Shown piece after piece: positions 40,957-49,206 of a DNA stretch of 64,000 nucleotides (positions within the stretch are counted from its first letter, which is position 1; each line of letters begins with the position of its first letter). The notes below the pieces were generated by a model. That model searched no databases. It was not told where the DNA came from and saw only the letters and a list, made by a program, of their open reading frames with translations. A program made the translations under genes and the position numbers. The stretch is from Caldimonas thermodepolymerans (GTDB taxonomy: Bacteria; Pseudomonadota; Gammaproteobacteria; Burkholderiales; Burkholderiaceae_C), in the NCBI RefSeq assembly GCF_015476235.1, contig NZ_CP064338.1, positions 1,674,001-1,738,000 on the forward strand. The letters are read 5' to 3'.

Positions 40957-41130
40957 ATGTCGAACTGGGCAGTGGGTCTGAAGGTGGTCGCCCTGGTGGC
41001 GCTGGTGCTCGCCGCCGTCGGTGTCGCGGTGGGGACCGAGGTGGTCGAGGCCCTGCTGGTGCTGGCGGCCCTGCCGGCCGTCGCCGCGCTGGTGGTGGGC
41101 GTGCGGGCCTTCCTCGATCTGGACCGATGA
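40957..41130 (+). CDS. 57-aa membrane protein of unknown function
   Basis: A short protein, MSNWAVGLKVVALVALVLA through VRAFLDLDR. It has two hydrophobic stretches (about residues 6-25 and 30-50) separated by GTEVVE, so it is probably a two-pass inner-membrane hairpin. GGGAGG at 40945-40950 precedes the ATG at 40957. There is no recognisable family. The 200 bp upstream (40755-40956) show no other gene I can support. Confidence 0.6.
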   Translation: MSNWAVGLKVVALVALVLAAVGVAVGTEVVEALLVLAALPAVAALVVGVRAFLDLDR

Positions 41131-41253
41131 ACCGCCTGCGGCACGGCGGTTGCCCTGTGGCTGGCTCGGGGAGCTGGGCAGGGGACAGGGGAATGACTTG
41201 CGAGGGTGAGCTTGTTGGTCGGTTCCTGGTGTCCGCCGTGGCATCGCACGAGG

Positions 41254-41826
41254 GTGCCACGGCGGCTGGCGATGGTCATGGCGTGCGCCGCCGTGCTGGC
41301 AACGGTGGCGCGTCCCGGCCACGCCGGGGATGAGGCGTCGCCCGGCTGGCATCCGCAGGTCGGTTTCGTGCAGGCCGGGTGGGCCAAGGAGACCCGCTCG
41401 TTCACGCTGGGGCTGGTGTGGCCCTGGCAGCGCGCCTGGCGCATGGGCGACGGACAGTGGTCCGGCTACTGGGAGCTGGCGCTGGGGCGCTGGAGCACCT
41501 CGGGCGTCGACGGCCGCGACCGGGCCTGGGTGACCCAGGCCGCGGTGACGCCGGTGTTCCGCTACCGGCCCGCGGGCGGGCGCTCGCCGTGGTTCTTCGA
41601 GGCGGGCGTCGGACTGGCCGTCCTGTCGCCGATCTACCGCAGCCCGAGCAAGCGTTTCAGTACGGCTTTCAATTTCGGCGATCACCTCGCCCTCGGGCGC
41701 AACTTCGGCGCACGCGGGCAGTACGAGCTGTCACTGCGCTACCAGCACTTCTCGAACGGCGGGGTCAAGCATCCCAACCCGGGCGAGGACTTCGTGCAGC
41801 TGCGACTGGCGTGGTCGTGGCGCTGA
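41254..41826 (+). CDS. PagL-like lipid A 3-O-deacylase family outer-membrane protein
   Basis: A ~190-aa protein with a signal peptide (PRRLAMVMACAAVLATVARPGHA) followed by an eight-stranded beta-barrel pattern of alternating polar and aromatic residues ending in W-R. Near the C-terminus RYQHFSNGGVKHPNPGEDF matches the PagL active-site region, where a His and a Ser two residues later form the catalytic pair. PagL removes the 3-linked acyl chain of lipid A in the outer membrane. The start is uncertain: GTG at 41254 gives a standard signal peptide, while GTG 41206 and ATG 41272 are alternatives. Confidence 0.7.
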   Translation: MPRRLAMVMACAAVLATVARPGHAGDEASPGWHPQVGFVQAGWAKETRSFTLGLVWPWQRAWRMGDGQWSGYWELALGRWSTSGVDGRDRAWVTQAAVTPVFRYRPAGGRSPWFFEAGVGLAVLSPIYRSPSKRFSTAFNFGDHLALGRNFGARGQYELSLRYQHFSNGGVKHPNPGEDFVQLRLAWSWR

Positions 41827-41843
41827 TGCGGTAAGGTCGGGCG

Positions 41844-42263
41844 ATGGCGACCCCTTCCAATCCCCAGAAATTCGCCGTCGAGGTGAAGCCCAGCGCGATC
41901 GACGGCCTGGGCGTGTTTGCGGCCGAACCGATCCCGGCCTACAAGAAGATCGGCGAGTTGCGCGGCGAGGCCGTCAGCGTGCGCGAGGCGCGCCGGCGCG
42001 CGCGGCAGCAGCAGCGCATCATGATCGTCGAGGTGTCCGACAGGCGTGCCATCGACGCCTCGCACTCGCAGGACCCGATGCGCTACACCAACCATTCCTG
42101 CGCGCCGAACACCGTGCTGCGCATCCAGCGCGGCCGGGTGGAGTTCTACGCGATGCGCGCCATCGCCCCGGGCGAGGAGCTGACCGCCAACTACGGCACC
42201 ACCCACCACGAAGGCAAGCTCGAGTGCCGCTGCGGGGCACCCAACTGCGTCGGGCGGATCTGA
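41844..42263 (+). CDS. SET domain protein (putative protein-lysine methyltransferase)
   Basis: A 139-aa compact SET domain: the start SAIDGLGVFAAEPIPAYKKIGE, the central YTNHSCAPNTVLRI (NHSC motif, SAM and substrate site), and EELTANYGTTH. A post-SET-like zinc motif closes it (ECRCGAPNCVGRI). Eukaryotic SET proteins methylate histones and other proteins. Bacterial single-domain versions exist, but their targets are mostly unknown. It is 17 bp after the PagL-like gene and converges with ligD 7 bp away. Confidence 0.85.
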   Translation: MATPSNPQKFAVEVKPSAIDGLGVFAAEPIPAYKKIGELRGEAVSVREARRRARQQQRIMIVEVSDRRAIDASHSQDPMRYTNHSCAPNTVLRIQRGRVEFYAMRAIAPGEELTANYGTTHHEGKLECRCGAPNCVGRI

Positions 42264-42270
42264 GCCGCGG

Positions 42271-44769
42271 TCACGGCGTCACGCCCAGCGCCTTCATCAT
42301 CTTCACGGTCAGCGTCGCGCGGCTGGCGTCGTAGTCGGCCCAGGCGGCTTCGGCATCCGCCACGTGCGCGGCGGCGTTGTGCAGGTTGAAGCGGGCGCCA
42401 CGCAGGTCCTCGTGCGGCGACAGGGCGTCCCAGTGCAGCGGCATCGCGACCGGTGCGCCGTCGCGGGCGCGCAGGGAGTAGGCAGCGATCGCGGTGGCGC
42501 CGCGGCCGTTGCGCAGGTAGTCGACGAAGATGCGCCCGCGGCGGCGCGACTTGGACAGCTGCGCGGTGAAGCGCTGCGGGGCGACCGAGGCGAGCCGGGT
42601 CGCGACCGCCCGCGCGAAGGCCTTGACCTCGTCCCAGCCGCGCGTGGCCTTGAGCGGGACCACCACGTGCAGTCCCTTGCCGCCGGTGGTCTTGAGGAAG
42701 GGGCGCAGCCCCAGTTCCTCGAGCAGCACCCGGGTCAGCCGGGCCGCTTCGACCACCTGGGACCAGGGCAGCGCCGGGTCCGGGTCCAGGTCCATCGTGA
42801 GGCGGTCGGCCTTTTCCAGCCGCGGCGTGCGGGCGCCCCAGGTGTGCAGCTCGAGCGTGCCATACTGGGCCAGCGCGACGATGCCTTCCGGCCGGGAGAC
42901 CATCACCTGGGTGTCGGGGCCGTCGCTGGCCGGCACCTCGACGCCGACCACACCGGGCGGCAGGCGCGTCTCGATGTGCTTCTGGAAGAAGCACTCGCCG
43001 CCGGCGCCCTGCGGGCAGCGCAGCAGGCTCAGGGGACGCTTGCGCAGGTGCGGCATCAGGTACTCGGCCATCGCCTCGTGGTAGCGCACCACCTCGAGCT
43101 TGGTCACGCGCGGGGTCCCGTAGACGACCCGCCCGGGGTGGGTGACCCGCACCCCCATCACCGTGTCGTCGTCGCGCGGGGCCCGTGGGCGGTGGCTGGA
43201 CCTCGCAGGGGTGGCAGCGGTCGGCATGGTGGCGGTCTCCTGGACGGGACGGGCGCGCTCGCGCACCACTTCGCGCGCCGGCTTGTCCTCGCGCAGGCCG
43301 GCGTACGAGGCCTGGCGCAGCAGCCCGTCGCGGCTCCAGGTGGCATAGCGCACCTGCGCGACGTGGTGCGGCTGCACCCAGTGCACCCGCGAGGCGCCGG
43401 GCAGGGCCGGGCGGTGGCGGAACGGGCAGGTGGCGCGCTCGTCCGGTGCGAGGCGGGCATGCAATGCGGCCAGCGTCGCGGCATCGAAGCCGCTGCCGAC
43501 CCGCCCGGCGTAGTCCAGCTGGCCGTCCTCGCCCCACACGCCGACCAGCAGCGCGCCCAGGTGGCCGCGGCTGCCTCGCGGCTCGGTGTAGCCGCCGATC
43601 ACCACTTCCTGCTCGGCACGGCACTTGAGCTTGATCCAGTGCGGCGAGCGGCCGCTGCGGTAGGGGGCGTCGAGCCGCTTGCCGATCAGGCCCTCCAGCT
43701 GCATCCGGCAGGCCGCATCGAGGACGGCCTGGCCGACGTGGTGCGGGTCGAGCGGCCTGCTGCGGCCCAATGCGGCGTCGGCGGGCAGGGCGTCAAAGAT
43801 CCCGTCCAGCACGGCCAGGCGTCGCGACAGCGGCGCATCGCGCAGGTCCTGCCCCTGCCACCAGGGCACGTCGAAGACGACGTACTCGACGTCGGTCGCC
43901 GGACCGTCGAGCTGCGCCTGCAGGGCGTGGAAGTCGGTGCGGCCGTGGGTGTCCATCACGACGATCTCGCCGTCCAGCCAACCCGGGCCCAGCCGCAGCC
44001 GCGACAGCCGCTGCGCCAGCCGCGGCAGCCGCGCGGTCCAGTCCAGCCCGTTGCGGCTGTACAGGCGCACCTCGCGGCCGTCCAGGCGCGCCAGCATGCG
44101 GTAGCCGTCGTACTTGACCTCGTAGACCCAGCGCGCGTCCTGCGGCGGGCGTTCGACCAACGTGGCGAGCTGGGGGGCGATCCACTCGGGCAGCGGGTCG
44201 CCGTGGCCGGCCCGAGGGGGGCGGCGCGCGGAGGCGGTCGGGGCCGAGGCGCGCAGCACCCCGTCGCCGTCGCCGGGACGTGCGTGCGCGTCGCGCCGCT
44301 TCCTGAGCATCCACTGCGAGCCGCTGGTGCGAAACAGCACCCAGCTGCCGTGCAGGCGCTCGCCGTGCAGCTCGAAATGCAGCTTGCCGCGTTGCAGGGC
44401 GGCTGCCACGTCCTCGTCTTCCGGCACCCAGGTGCCGCGGTCCCAGATCGCGACGTCGCCGGCGCCGTAGTGCCCCTGCGGGATGGTGCCTTCGAAGCGG
44501 GCGTAGTCGAGCGGATGGTCCTCGACCTCCACGGCCAGGCGCTGCACCTGCGGGTCCAGGCTGGGCCCCTTGGGCACGGCCCAGCTCTTGAGCGTGCCGT
44601 CCCATTCGAGGCGAAAGTCGTAGTGCAGCCGGCGCGCGTCGTGGCGCTGGACCACGAACTGCAGCGTCCGGGCCGGGCGCCGGCGCCCTGCGGTGCGGCC
44701 GGCGGGTTCCGGCGAGTGCCGGAAGTCACGCCGGGCATGGTAGGGCGCGAGCGGGTCGTCGCGTCGCAT
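42271..44769 (-). CDS. ligD: Multifunctional non-homologous end-joining DNA ligase LigD
   Basis: An 832-aa protein with the Pseudomonas-type domain order. The 3'-phosphoesterase (residues ~35-150) has H43, H49 and D51 in QRHDARRLHYDFRLE. The ATP-dependent ligase (~195-480) has the adenylated K219 in YEVKYDGYRML and DGEIVVMD. The primase-polymerase (~535-832) has the catalytic D660 and D662 in TMDLDPDP. Together with Ku it trims, fills and seals broken ends. The ATG at 44769 lies 11 bp after the ku stop. The stop is 7 bp from the convergent SET gene. Confidence 0.95.
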   Translation of the reverse strand: MRRDDPLAPYHARRDFRHSPEPAGRTAGRRRPARTLQFVVQRHDARRLHYDFRLEWDGTLKSWAVPKGPSLDPQVQRLAVEVEDHPLDYARFEGTIPQGHYGAGDVAIWDRGTWVPEDEDVAAALQRGKLHFELHGERLHGSWVLFRTSGSQWMLRKRRDAHARPGDGDGVLRASAPTASARRPPRAGHGDPLPEWIAPQLATLVERPPQDARWVYEVKYDGYRMLARLDGREVRLYSRNGLDWTARLPRLAQRLSRLRLGPGWLDGEIVVMDTHGRTDFHALQAQLDGPATDVEYVVFDVPWWQGQDLRDAPLSRRLAVLDGIFDALPADAALGRSRPLDPHHVGQAVLDAACRMQLEGLIGKRLDAPYRSGRSPHWIKLKCRAEQEVVIGGYTEPRGSRGHLGALLVGVWGEDGQLDYAGRVGSGFDAATLAALHARLAPDERATCPFRHRPALPGASRVHWVQPHHVAQVRYATWSRDGLLRQASYAGLREDKPAREVVRERARPVQETATMPTAATPARSSHRPRAPRDDDTVMGVRVTHPGRVVYGTPRVTKLEVVRYHEAMAEYLMPHLRKRPLSLLRCPQGAGGECFFQKHIETRLPPGVVGVEVPASDGPDTQVMVSRPEGIVALAQYGTLELHTWGARTPRLEKADRLTMDLDPDPALPWSQVVEAARLTRVLLEELGLRPFLKTTGGKGLHVVVPLKATRGWDEVKAFARAVATRLASVAPQRFTAQLSKSRRRGRIFVDYLRNGRGATAIAAYSLRARDGAPVAMPLHWDALSPHEDLRGARFNLHNAAAHVADAEAAWADYDASRATLTVKMMKALGVTP

Positions 44770-44780
44770 CGGGGCGGCTT

Positions 44781-45812
44781 TCAGGCACGCTTGCGCGCCG
44801 CCGTCTTGCCGGCCGTGCCGCGTCGGGTGGACGTCTTCGCCACCGCCTTGCGCGCCGTGCCGCTGCTGCGGGACGTGCGCTGGGCCGTCGCACCGGCATT
44901 CTTGGCACCCCGCTTGGCGGGTGCGGGCGGCGGGGCGTCCGGCTTGTCGCCACTCCCATGCATCGGCTTGACCTTGCCACCGCGACCGCCCGCAGACTTT
45001 TTCTGCCCCCCTTCGGCGCGTTGCACGCTCTGGCGCAGGGCGGCCATCAGGTCGATCACCTGGGCGCCCTGGCCGGAAGGCGCGGGCTCGTCGCCGGCCG
45101 GAGTCAGGGTGTGGGTTTCGCCCGCGTCGATGCGGGCCTCGATCTGGGTGAGCAGGTCCTCGCGGTAGGTGTCGCGGTACTGCGCCGGCTCCCACGGCTG
45201 GGACATCTCGTCGACCAGTCGCTCGGCCATCTCCAGCTCGCGCGCGCCGACGCCGACCGCCTTCAGGTCCTCGTCGGGAACGTAGATGTCGGTCGGCTCC
45301 AGCACTTCGTCGGCAAACCGCATGATGTCGAGCATCAGCACGTTGCCGTCCACCAGCAGCGCGGCCAGGTGCTGCTTGCCGTGGATCACCACCTTGGCGA
45401 TGCCGGCGCGGCCGCTGCGGCGCAGCACCTCGCGCAGCAGGGCATAGCCTTTCTCGCCGCGCTTGCCGGCTTCGAGGTAGTAGGGCGTCTCGAAGTAGGC
45501 CGGCGAGATCTCCCCCGCGTCGACGAAGCCGAGGATGTCCACGGTCTGGGTCGCCTCGGGATTGGCGCGGCGGAAGTCCTCGTCGGACATCAGCACGTAT
45601 TCGCCCTTCTTGTACTGGTAGCCCTTGACGATGTGTTCGCTGTCGATGGGCTTGCCGGTGCGCTTGTTGATGCGCCGGTAGCCGACCGGGGCCATGTCGC
45701 GCCGGTCCAGCCAGTCGAAGTCGAGATCGTTCCTGCGCTGCGCGGCGCGCAGCGTGACTGGGATGTGCACCAGCCCGAAGGTGATGGCGCCTTTCCAGAC
45801 GACGCGTGGCAT
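44781..45812 (-). CDS. ku: Non-homologous end-joining protein Ku
   Basis: A 343-aa Ku homolog starting MPRVVWKGAITFGLVHIPV. The Ku core continues through VKGYQYKKGEYVLMSDEDF, ISPAYFETPYYLEAGKR and YREDLLTQIEARI to about residue 255. It ends in a long Lys/Arg/Ala-rich tail (KRGAKNAGATAQ to TAARKRA) that probably binds DNA and recruits LigD. Bacterial Ku is a homodimer that threads onto DNA ends. It is the upstream partner of ligD in the same transcription unit and 19 bp after the SemiSWEET-like gene. Confidence 0.95.
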   Translation of the reverse strand: MPRVVWKGAITFGLVHIPVTLRAAQRRNDLDFDWLDRRDMAPVGYRRINKRTGKPIDSEHIVKGYQYKKGEYVLMSDEDFRRANPEATQTVDILGFVDAGEISPAYFETPYYLEAGKRGEKGYALLREVLRRSGRAGIAKVVIHGKQHLAALLVDGNVLMLDIMRFADEVLEPTDIYVPDEDLKAVGVGARELEMAERLVDEMSQPWEPAQYRDTYREDLLTQIEARIDAGETHTLTPAGDEPAPSGQGAQVIDLMAALRQSVQRAEGGQKKSAGGRGGKVKPMHGSGDKPDAPPPAPAKRGAKNAGATAQRTSRSSGTARKAVAKTSTRRGTAGKTAARKRA

Positions 45813-45831
45813 GGCCTCGGTGCAGCAACCG

Positions 45832-46107
45832 TCATGCCCGCGCCGCGCGCCTGGCCCGGCGGGTGTTGCGCCAGTAGATGGCCTGGCCGGCCACCGCGCT
45901 GCACAGCAGGGCGACGTTGACGAACAGGAACACCCAGTTCTGCAGCAGCGCGCTGTAGATCGAGAAGCCCAGCGAGGCGGCCGACTGCCCGATGAACAGC
46001 CACGACGAGACACCGCGGCTGTCGCCGCTGCGCCATTGCTTGCGGACCTGGTGGAAGATGGTCCACAGCAAGATCACCGCGCTGGCCCATCCGATGGCTT
46101 CGGTCAT
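45832..46107 (-). CDS. SemiSWEET/PQ-loop-like three-helix membrane protein
   Basis: A 91-aa protein with three hydrophobic segments (residues ~5-17, 35-55 and 58-78) and the loop SGDSRGVSSWLFIGQSAASL, similar to the PQ-loop/SemiSWEET pattern (x-S-x-G-x-S followed by a membrane helix). SemiSWEETs dimerise and passively move sugars; some family members have other or unknown substrates. The classical PQ dipeptide is not present, so the assignment is tentative. It lies between the AsmA-like gene and ku, with gaps of 19 bp on each side. Confidence 0.55.
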   Translation of the reverse strand: MTEAIGWASAVILLWTIFHQVRKQWRSGDSRGVSSWLFIGQSAASLGFSIYSALLQNWVFLFVNVALLCSAVAGQAIYWRNTRRARRAARA

Positions 46108-46126
46108 GTCGTGCGTCCTTCCTGGG

Positions 46127-48199
46127 TCAAGGCTTGCCGGGGGCCGCCGGTGCGGGCTGGCCGGTGCGGGCGCTGCGCAGGCGTTGCAGCGCCTGTTCGC
46201 AACCCTGGGTCGTCGCGCCGCCCGGGTCGATCAGCGGGATCACGGCGGCCAGCGGCGTGATCGCTGCCAGCGCGGCGGCGGCCAGCACCTTCAGGCCGAT
46301 GCGGCCGGCATCGAGCTGCACCTGCGGTTGCGAGAAGCTGCCGTGCAGGCGGATCGGCGAGCGCAGCGACAGGGGCGAGAAGTCCTTGGGATGCGCCATC
46401 ACCTGCAGGTCCAGCTGCTCCTGCGCCAGCGAGACGTTGCCGTTGATCAGCACGGTGGTGTCGGGGGTGTCGACCAGCCCCAGCTCGCTGCGCAGCAGTC
46501 CTTCGCGCGCGACGAAGCGCATCACCGCGCACTGCATCGGCAGCTGGCGGTCGCCGCTCAGCATCAGGCCCAGGGTCTCGGCGAGGTCGATGCCCGAGGC
46601 CTCCACGACCAGGTGCGAGAGCTGGCCCTCGCGCACCCACAGCGAGGCGGTGCCCTGCAGCGAGCCGAGCATCGCCGCGGTCGAGCGTCCCTGGCCCTGG
46701 AACGCGGCGCGCGCACCCAGCACCCCGGTCACGTAGGGCGGGGCCGGCTGGCCGGAGCGGGCCTGCTCGGCGCGCGGGTTGCGGGCCTGCAGCCACTGCT
46801 CCAGGCGCACGCCGGACAGGGCCAGGTTCACGTCCCAACGCGGCACGTCCGGGCGGCTGTCCAGCACGAGCCCGGCTTGCAGCGTCCCGCCGGAGGTGGT
46901 GGCGCTGAGGTCCTCGACGCGCAGCACGCCGTCCTGCAGGCGCACGTGCGCGCCGACCGGGCGCAGGTCGCGCAGGTAGGCGGTGCCCAGGTCGAGCTCG
47001 CGCAGGTCCACGCGCACGTCGGCGTCCATCGCGCGCAGCGCGGGCAGATTGAATTCGCGCCGCGGCAGCACCGATGCGCGGGCCGTCCGGCGGTCGGTGC
47101 CCCCGCCGGCCCCGAACGCCGGGCCCAGGTCGGCGAGCACCAGGCGGTCGCCGTTCAGCGTGCCCGACAGCAAGGGCACCTCGGGGCGGCGGTCGAAGGT
47201 GAAGCGCCCGGCCAGCCGGCTGCGGCCCACGGTGGCCTGGCGCACCGTCGCCTGCCAGACCGCGCCGTCCTTGGCGAGCCGGCCGTGCAGCTGGAACGGC
47301 GGGGTGCTCGGCAGCGTGATGCCCCACGGCGCCCCGGCCGCGGCCAGCGAATCGCCGCGGGCGGTGAACGCGCCGTCGAAACCCTGCAGGCGCAGCACGT
47401 CGACGGTGTGCCCTTCGAAGGTGTAGGTGGCGCGGCCGGCACTGGCACGCAGGGTGACGGGCACGGGCCGGGCGCCGTGGTCCGGCGCGACCAGCGGCAG
47501 GGCGCCGGAGGCCGCGAGGCGGAACTCGACCCGCGCATCGCGCCAGCGCCCCTCGCCGGTCACGAGCAGGCCATGCGCCTGGCCGCCGGCCTGGCGGCCC
47601 TCGTCGGTGCGCGCCTCGGCGCGCAGCTGGATCCTCTGCATCGCGTCGTCGTACCGCAGCCGGCCCTGGCCCACCACCAGCCGCCCGAAGGCGGGCACCT
47701 GCGGGCGGGTCGACGGCCGGTTCGCGGGGGGCGGCGGGCCGAGCTGCCAGTTCGCCCGGCCGTCAGCGAGCCGCCACAGGGTGGCCTTGATCGTGTCGAC
47801 TTCCAGCGCCTGGATGCGCAACGGCGGCGCCTCGTCGCCGTGCTGCCGCCACGCCGACAGCAGCGCGGCATAGGACAGCGCCAGGTGCACGCCTTGCGCC
47901 TGCACGAAATCCGGCGCCTGCCCGGCCTCGGCCGCCCAGGCCGGGCTGCCGATGCGCAACTGGTCGGTGTGCACGCGCAGGCGCCCCAGCAGGCGCAGCC
48001 GGAAGTCGCTGCCGATGGCGACTTCGCGCTGCAGGCGCTGGGCCAGCTGCCGCTCCAGCGGGGGGCGCAGGAAAGGCCAGCCGAGGACCTCGCAGGCCGC
48101 CAGCCCCGCCACGAGCGCGGCCAGCATCCCGGCCGCCGTCCAGCCGGCACGGCGGCGCGAGCGCGCTGTGGGTGAGGGCGGCGGGACAGGGGCAGTCAC
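46127..48199 (-). CDS. AsmA family protein
   Basis: A 690-aa protein with one N-terminal transmembrane segment (WTAAGMLAALVAGLAACEVLG) and a long periplasmic part made of beta-rich AsmA repeats. The C-terminal AsmA_2 region includes MLGSLQGTASLWVREGQLSHL and VLINGNVSLAQEQLDLQVMA. AsmA-like proteins are thought to form lipid-transfer bridges to the outer membrane. GTG at 48199 is taken as the start; TTG at 48214, with AGG about 8 bases upstream, is a real alternative. It is the first gene of the run leading to ku-ligD. Confidence 0.8.
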   Translation of the reverse strand: MTAPVPPPSPTARSRRRAGWTAAGMLAALVAGLAACEVLGWPFLRPPLERQLAQRLQREVAIGSDFRLRLLGRLRVHTDQLRIGSPAWAAEAGQAPDFVQAQGVHLALSYAALLSAWRQHGDEAPPLRIQALEVDTIKATLWRLADGRANWQLGPPPPANRPSTRPQVPAFGRLVVGQGRLRYDDAMQRIQLRAEARTDEGRQAGGQAHGLLVTGEGRWRDARVEFRLAASGALPLVAPDHGARPVPVTLRASAGRATYTFEGHTVDVLRLQGFDGAFTARGDSLAAAGAPWGITLPSTPPFQLHGRLAKDGAVWQATVRQATVGRSRLAGRFTFDRRPEVPLLSGTLNGDRLVLADLGPAFGAGGGTDRRTARASVLPRREFNLPALRAMDADVRVDLRELDLGTAYLRDLRPVGAHVRLQDGVLRVEDLSATTSGGTLQAGLVLDSRPDVPRWDVNLALSGVRLEQWLQARNPRAEQARSGQPAPPYVTGVLGARAAFQGQGRSTAAMLGSLQGTASLWVREGQLSHLVVEASGIDLAETLGLMLSGDRQLPMQCAVMRFVAREGLLRSELGLVDTPDTTVLINGNVSLAQEQLDLQVMAHPKDFSPLSLRSPIRLHGSFSQPQVQLDAGRIGLKVLAAAALAAITPLAAVIPLIDPGGATTQGCEQALQRLRSARTGQPAPAAPGKP

Positions 48200-48307
48200 A
48201 CCCCCGGCCGGCAAGACGCGTACCTGTGGGGCCCGCCCGTGGTCCGCCGGAGGGCACGGGGCTGCCGGCGTAGAATGCGCCCGCGCCTGCCGTGCAGGCG
48301 CCGTTCA

Positions 48308-48381
48308 CTGCCCGTAGCTCAACTGGATAGAGCAGCTGCCTTCTAAGCAGCAGGTCGGGGGTTCGAGTCCCTCCGGGCAGG
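48308..48381 (+). tRNA. tRNA-Arg (anticodon UCU)
   Basis: A full cloverleaf can be drawn. The acceptor is CTGCCCG (48308-48314) with CGGGCAG (48374-48380) and discriminator G48381. The D-arm is GCTC/GAGC with loop AACTGGATA. The anticodon arm is GCTGC/GCAGC with loop CTTCTAA and anticodon TCT at 48342-48344. The T-arm is GGGGG/CCCTC with TTCGAGT. CCA is not encoded. It reads AGA (and possibly AGG), rare codons in this GC-rich genome. A TAGAAT at 48271-48276 may be its -10. Confidence 0.95.
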
Positions 48382-48393
48382 CCAGGGCCGCCC

Positions 48394-48415
48394 GAAGGGG
48401 CGCCGTCGCCCCTTC
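48394..48415. terminator. Hairpin between tRNA-Arg and the convergent GST gene
   Basis: A 9-bp perfect stem, GAAGGGGCG (48394-48402) and CGCCCCTTC (48407-48415), has a CCGT loop and overlaps the GST stop codon. There is no U-run on either side, so its strength as a terminator is uncertain. Confidence 0.45.
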
Positions 48416-49106
48416 AGTGACGCTTGTACTGCTCGCTGCCGAACAGGATCTCGCGCGCCTTGTCGTTGTTGAGCGGCTTGCGCCGGTCGGCCAGCACCTC
48501 CACGCCGCGCTTGACCGCCGGGCGGGCGGCGATCTCGTCGAACCAGCCCTTCAGGTGCGGGTAGTCGTCCCAGTCGATGCCCTGGTTCTTCCACGAGCGC
48601 AGCCAGGGGAAGATCGCGATGTCGGCGATGCTGTACTCGTTGCCGCCGATGTAGCGGCTGTGCGCGAGCCGCTTGTCCATCACGGCGTAGAGACGCTTGG
48701 CCTCGTTGGTGTAGCGGTTGATCGCGTAGTCGATCTTCTCCGGCGCGTAGACGCGGAAGTGGTGCGCCTGGCCCAGCATCGGGCCGACCCCGCCCATCTG
48801 GAACATCAGCCACTGCAGCACCTCGAACTTCTCCCGGTCGCCCTTGGGCAGGAACTTGCCGGTCTTGGAGGCGAGGTAGACCAGGATGGCGCCGGATTCG
48901 AACATCGAGAACGGCTTGCCGTCGGGGCCGACCGGATCGACGATGGCCGGGATCTTGTTGTTCGGGCTGATCGCGAGGAACTCGGGCTTGAACTGGTCGC
49001 CGGCGCCGATGTCGATCGCATGCACCGTGTAGGGCAGTCCACATTCTTCCAGCATGATGTGGACCTTGTGGCCGTTCGGCGTGGGCCAGGAATACACTTC
49101 GATCAT
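48414..49106 (-). CDS. yfcG: YfcG-like glutathione S-transferase / disulfide-bond oxidoreductase
   Basis: A 230-aa GST with the N-terminal thioredoxin fold MIEVYSWPTPNGHKVHIML, where the TPNGHK motif is diagnostic of the Nu-class YfcG/YghU group. SPNNKIPAIVDP and MFESGAILVYLA are glutathione-binding. The C-terminal helical domain includes GPMLGQAHHFRVYAPE and YSIADIAIFPWL. E. coli YfcG reduces disulfides with glutathione and has little transferase activity. Internal similarity is strong, but length is slightly longer (215 in E. coli). It is a single gene, convergent with tRNA-Arg. Confidence 0.88.
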   Translation of the reverse strand: MIEVYSWPTPNGHKVHIMLEECGLPYTVHAIDIGAGDQFKPEFLAISPNNKIPAIVDPVGPDGKPFSMFESGAILVYLASKTGKFLPKGDREKFEVLQWLMFQMGGVGPMLGQAHHFRVYAPEKIDYAINRYTNEAKRLYAVMDKRLAHSRYIGGNEYSIADIAIFPWLRSWKNQGIDWDDYPHLKGWFDEIAARPAVKRGVEVLADRRKPLNNDKAREILFGSEQYKRH

Positions 49107-49206
49107 CTGAGGTGCGCTCCGTGATGTGGTTGTCGACGGCCACAATCTAGCAGCGTGAGGACCGGTTCGTCGGCGGTGCCCGTTCCCGGGACGGGACTTA
49201 CATACG

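Noticed and set aside
42271-45828. A 1185-codon frame suggesting a Ku-LigD fusion
   Set aside because: The Ku-overlapping part is in a different frame from Ku and looks like a shadow. Ku ends at 44781 and LigD starts at 44769, so these are two genes.
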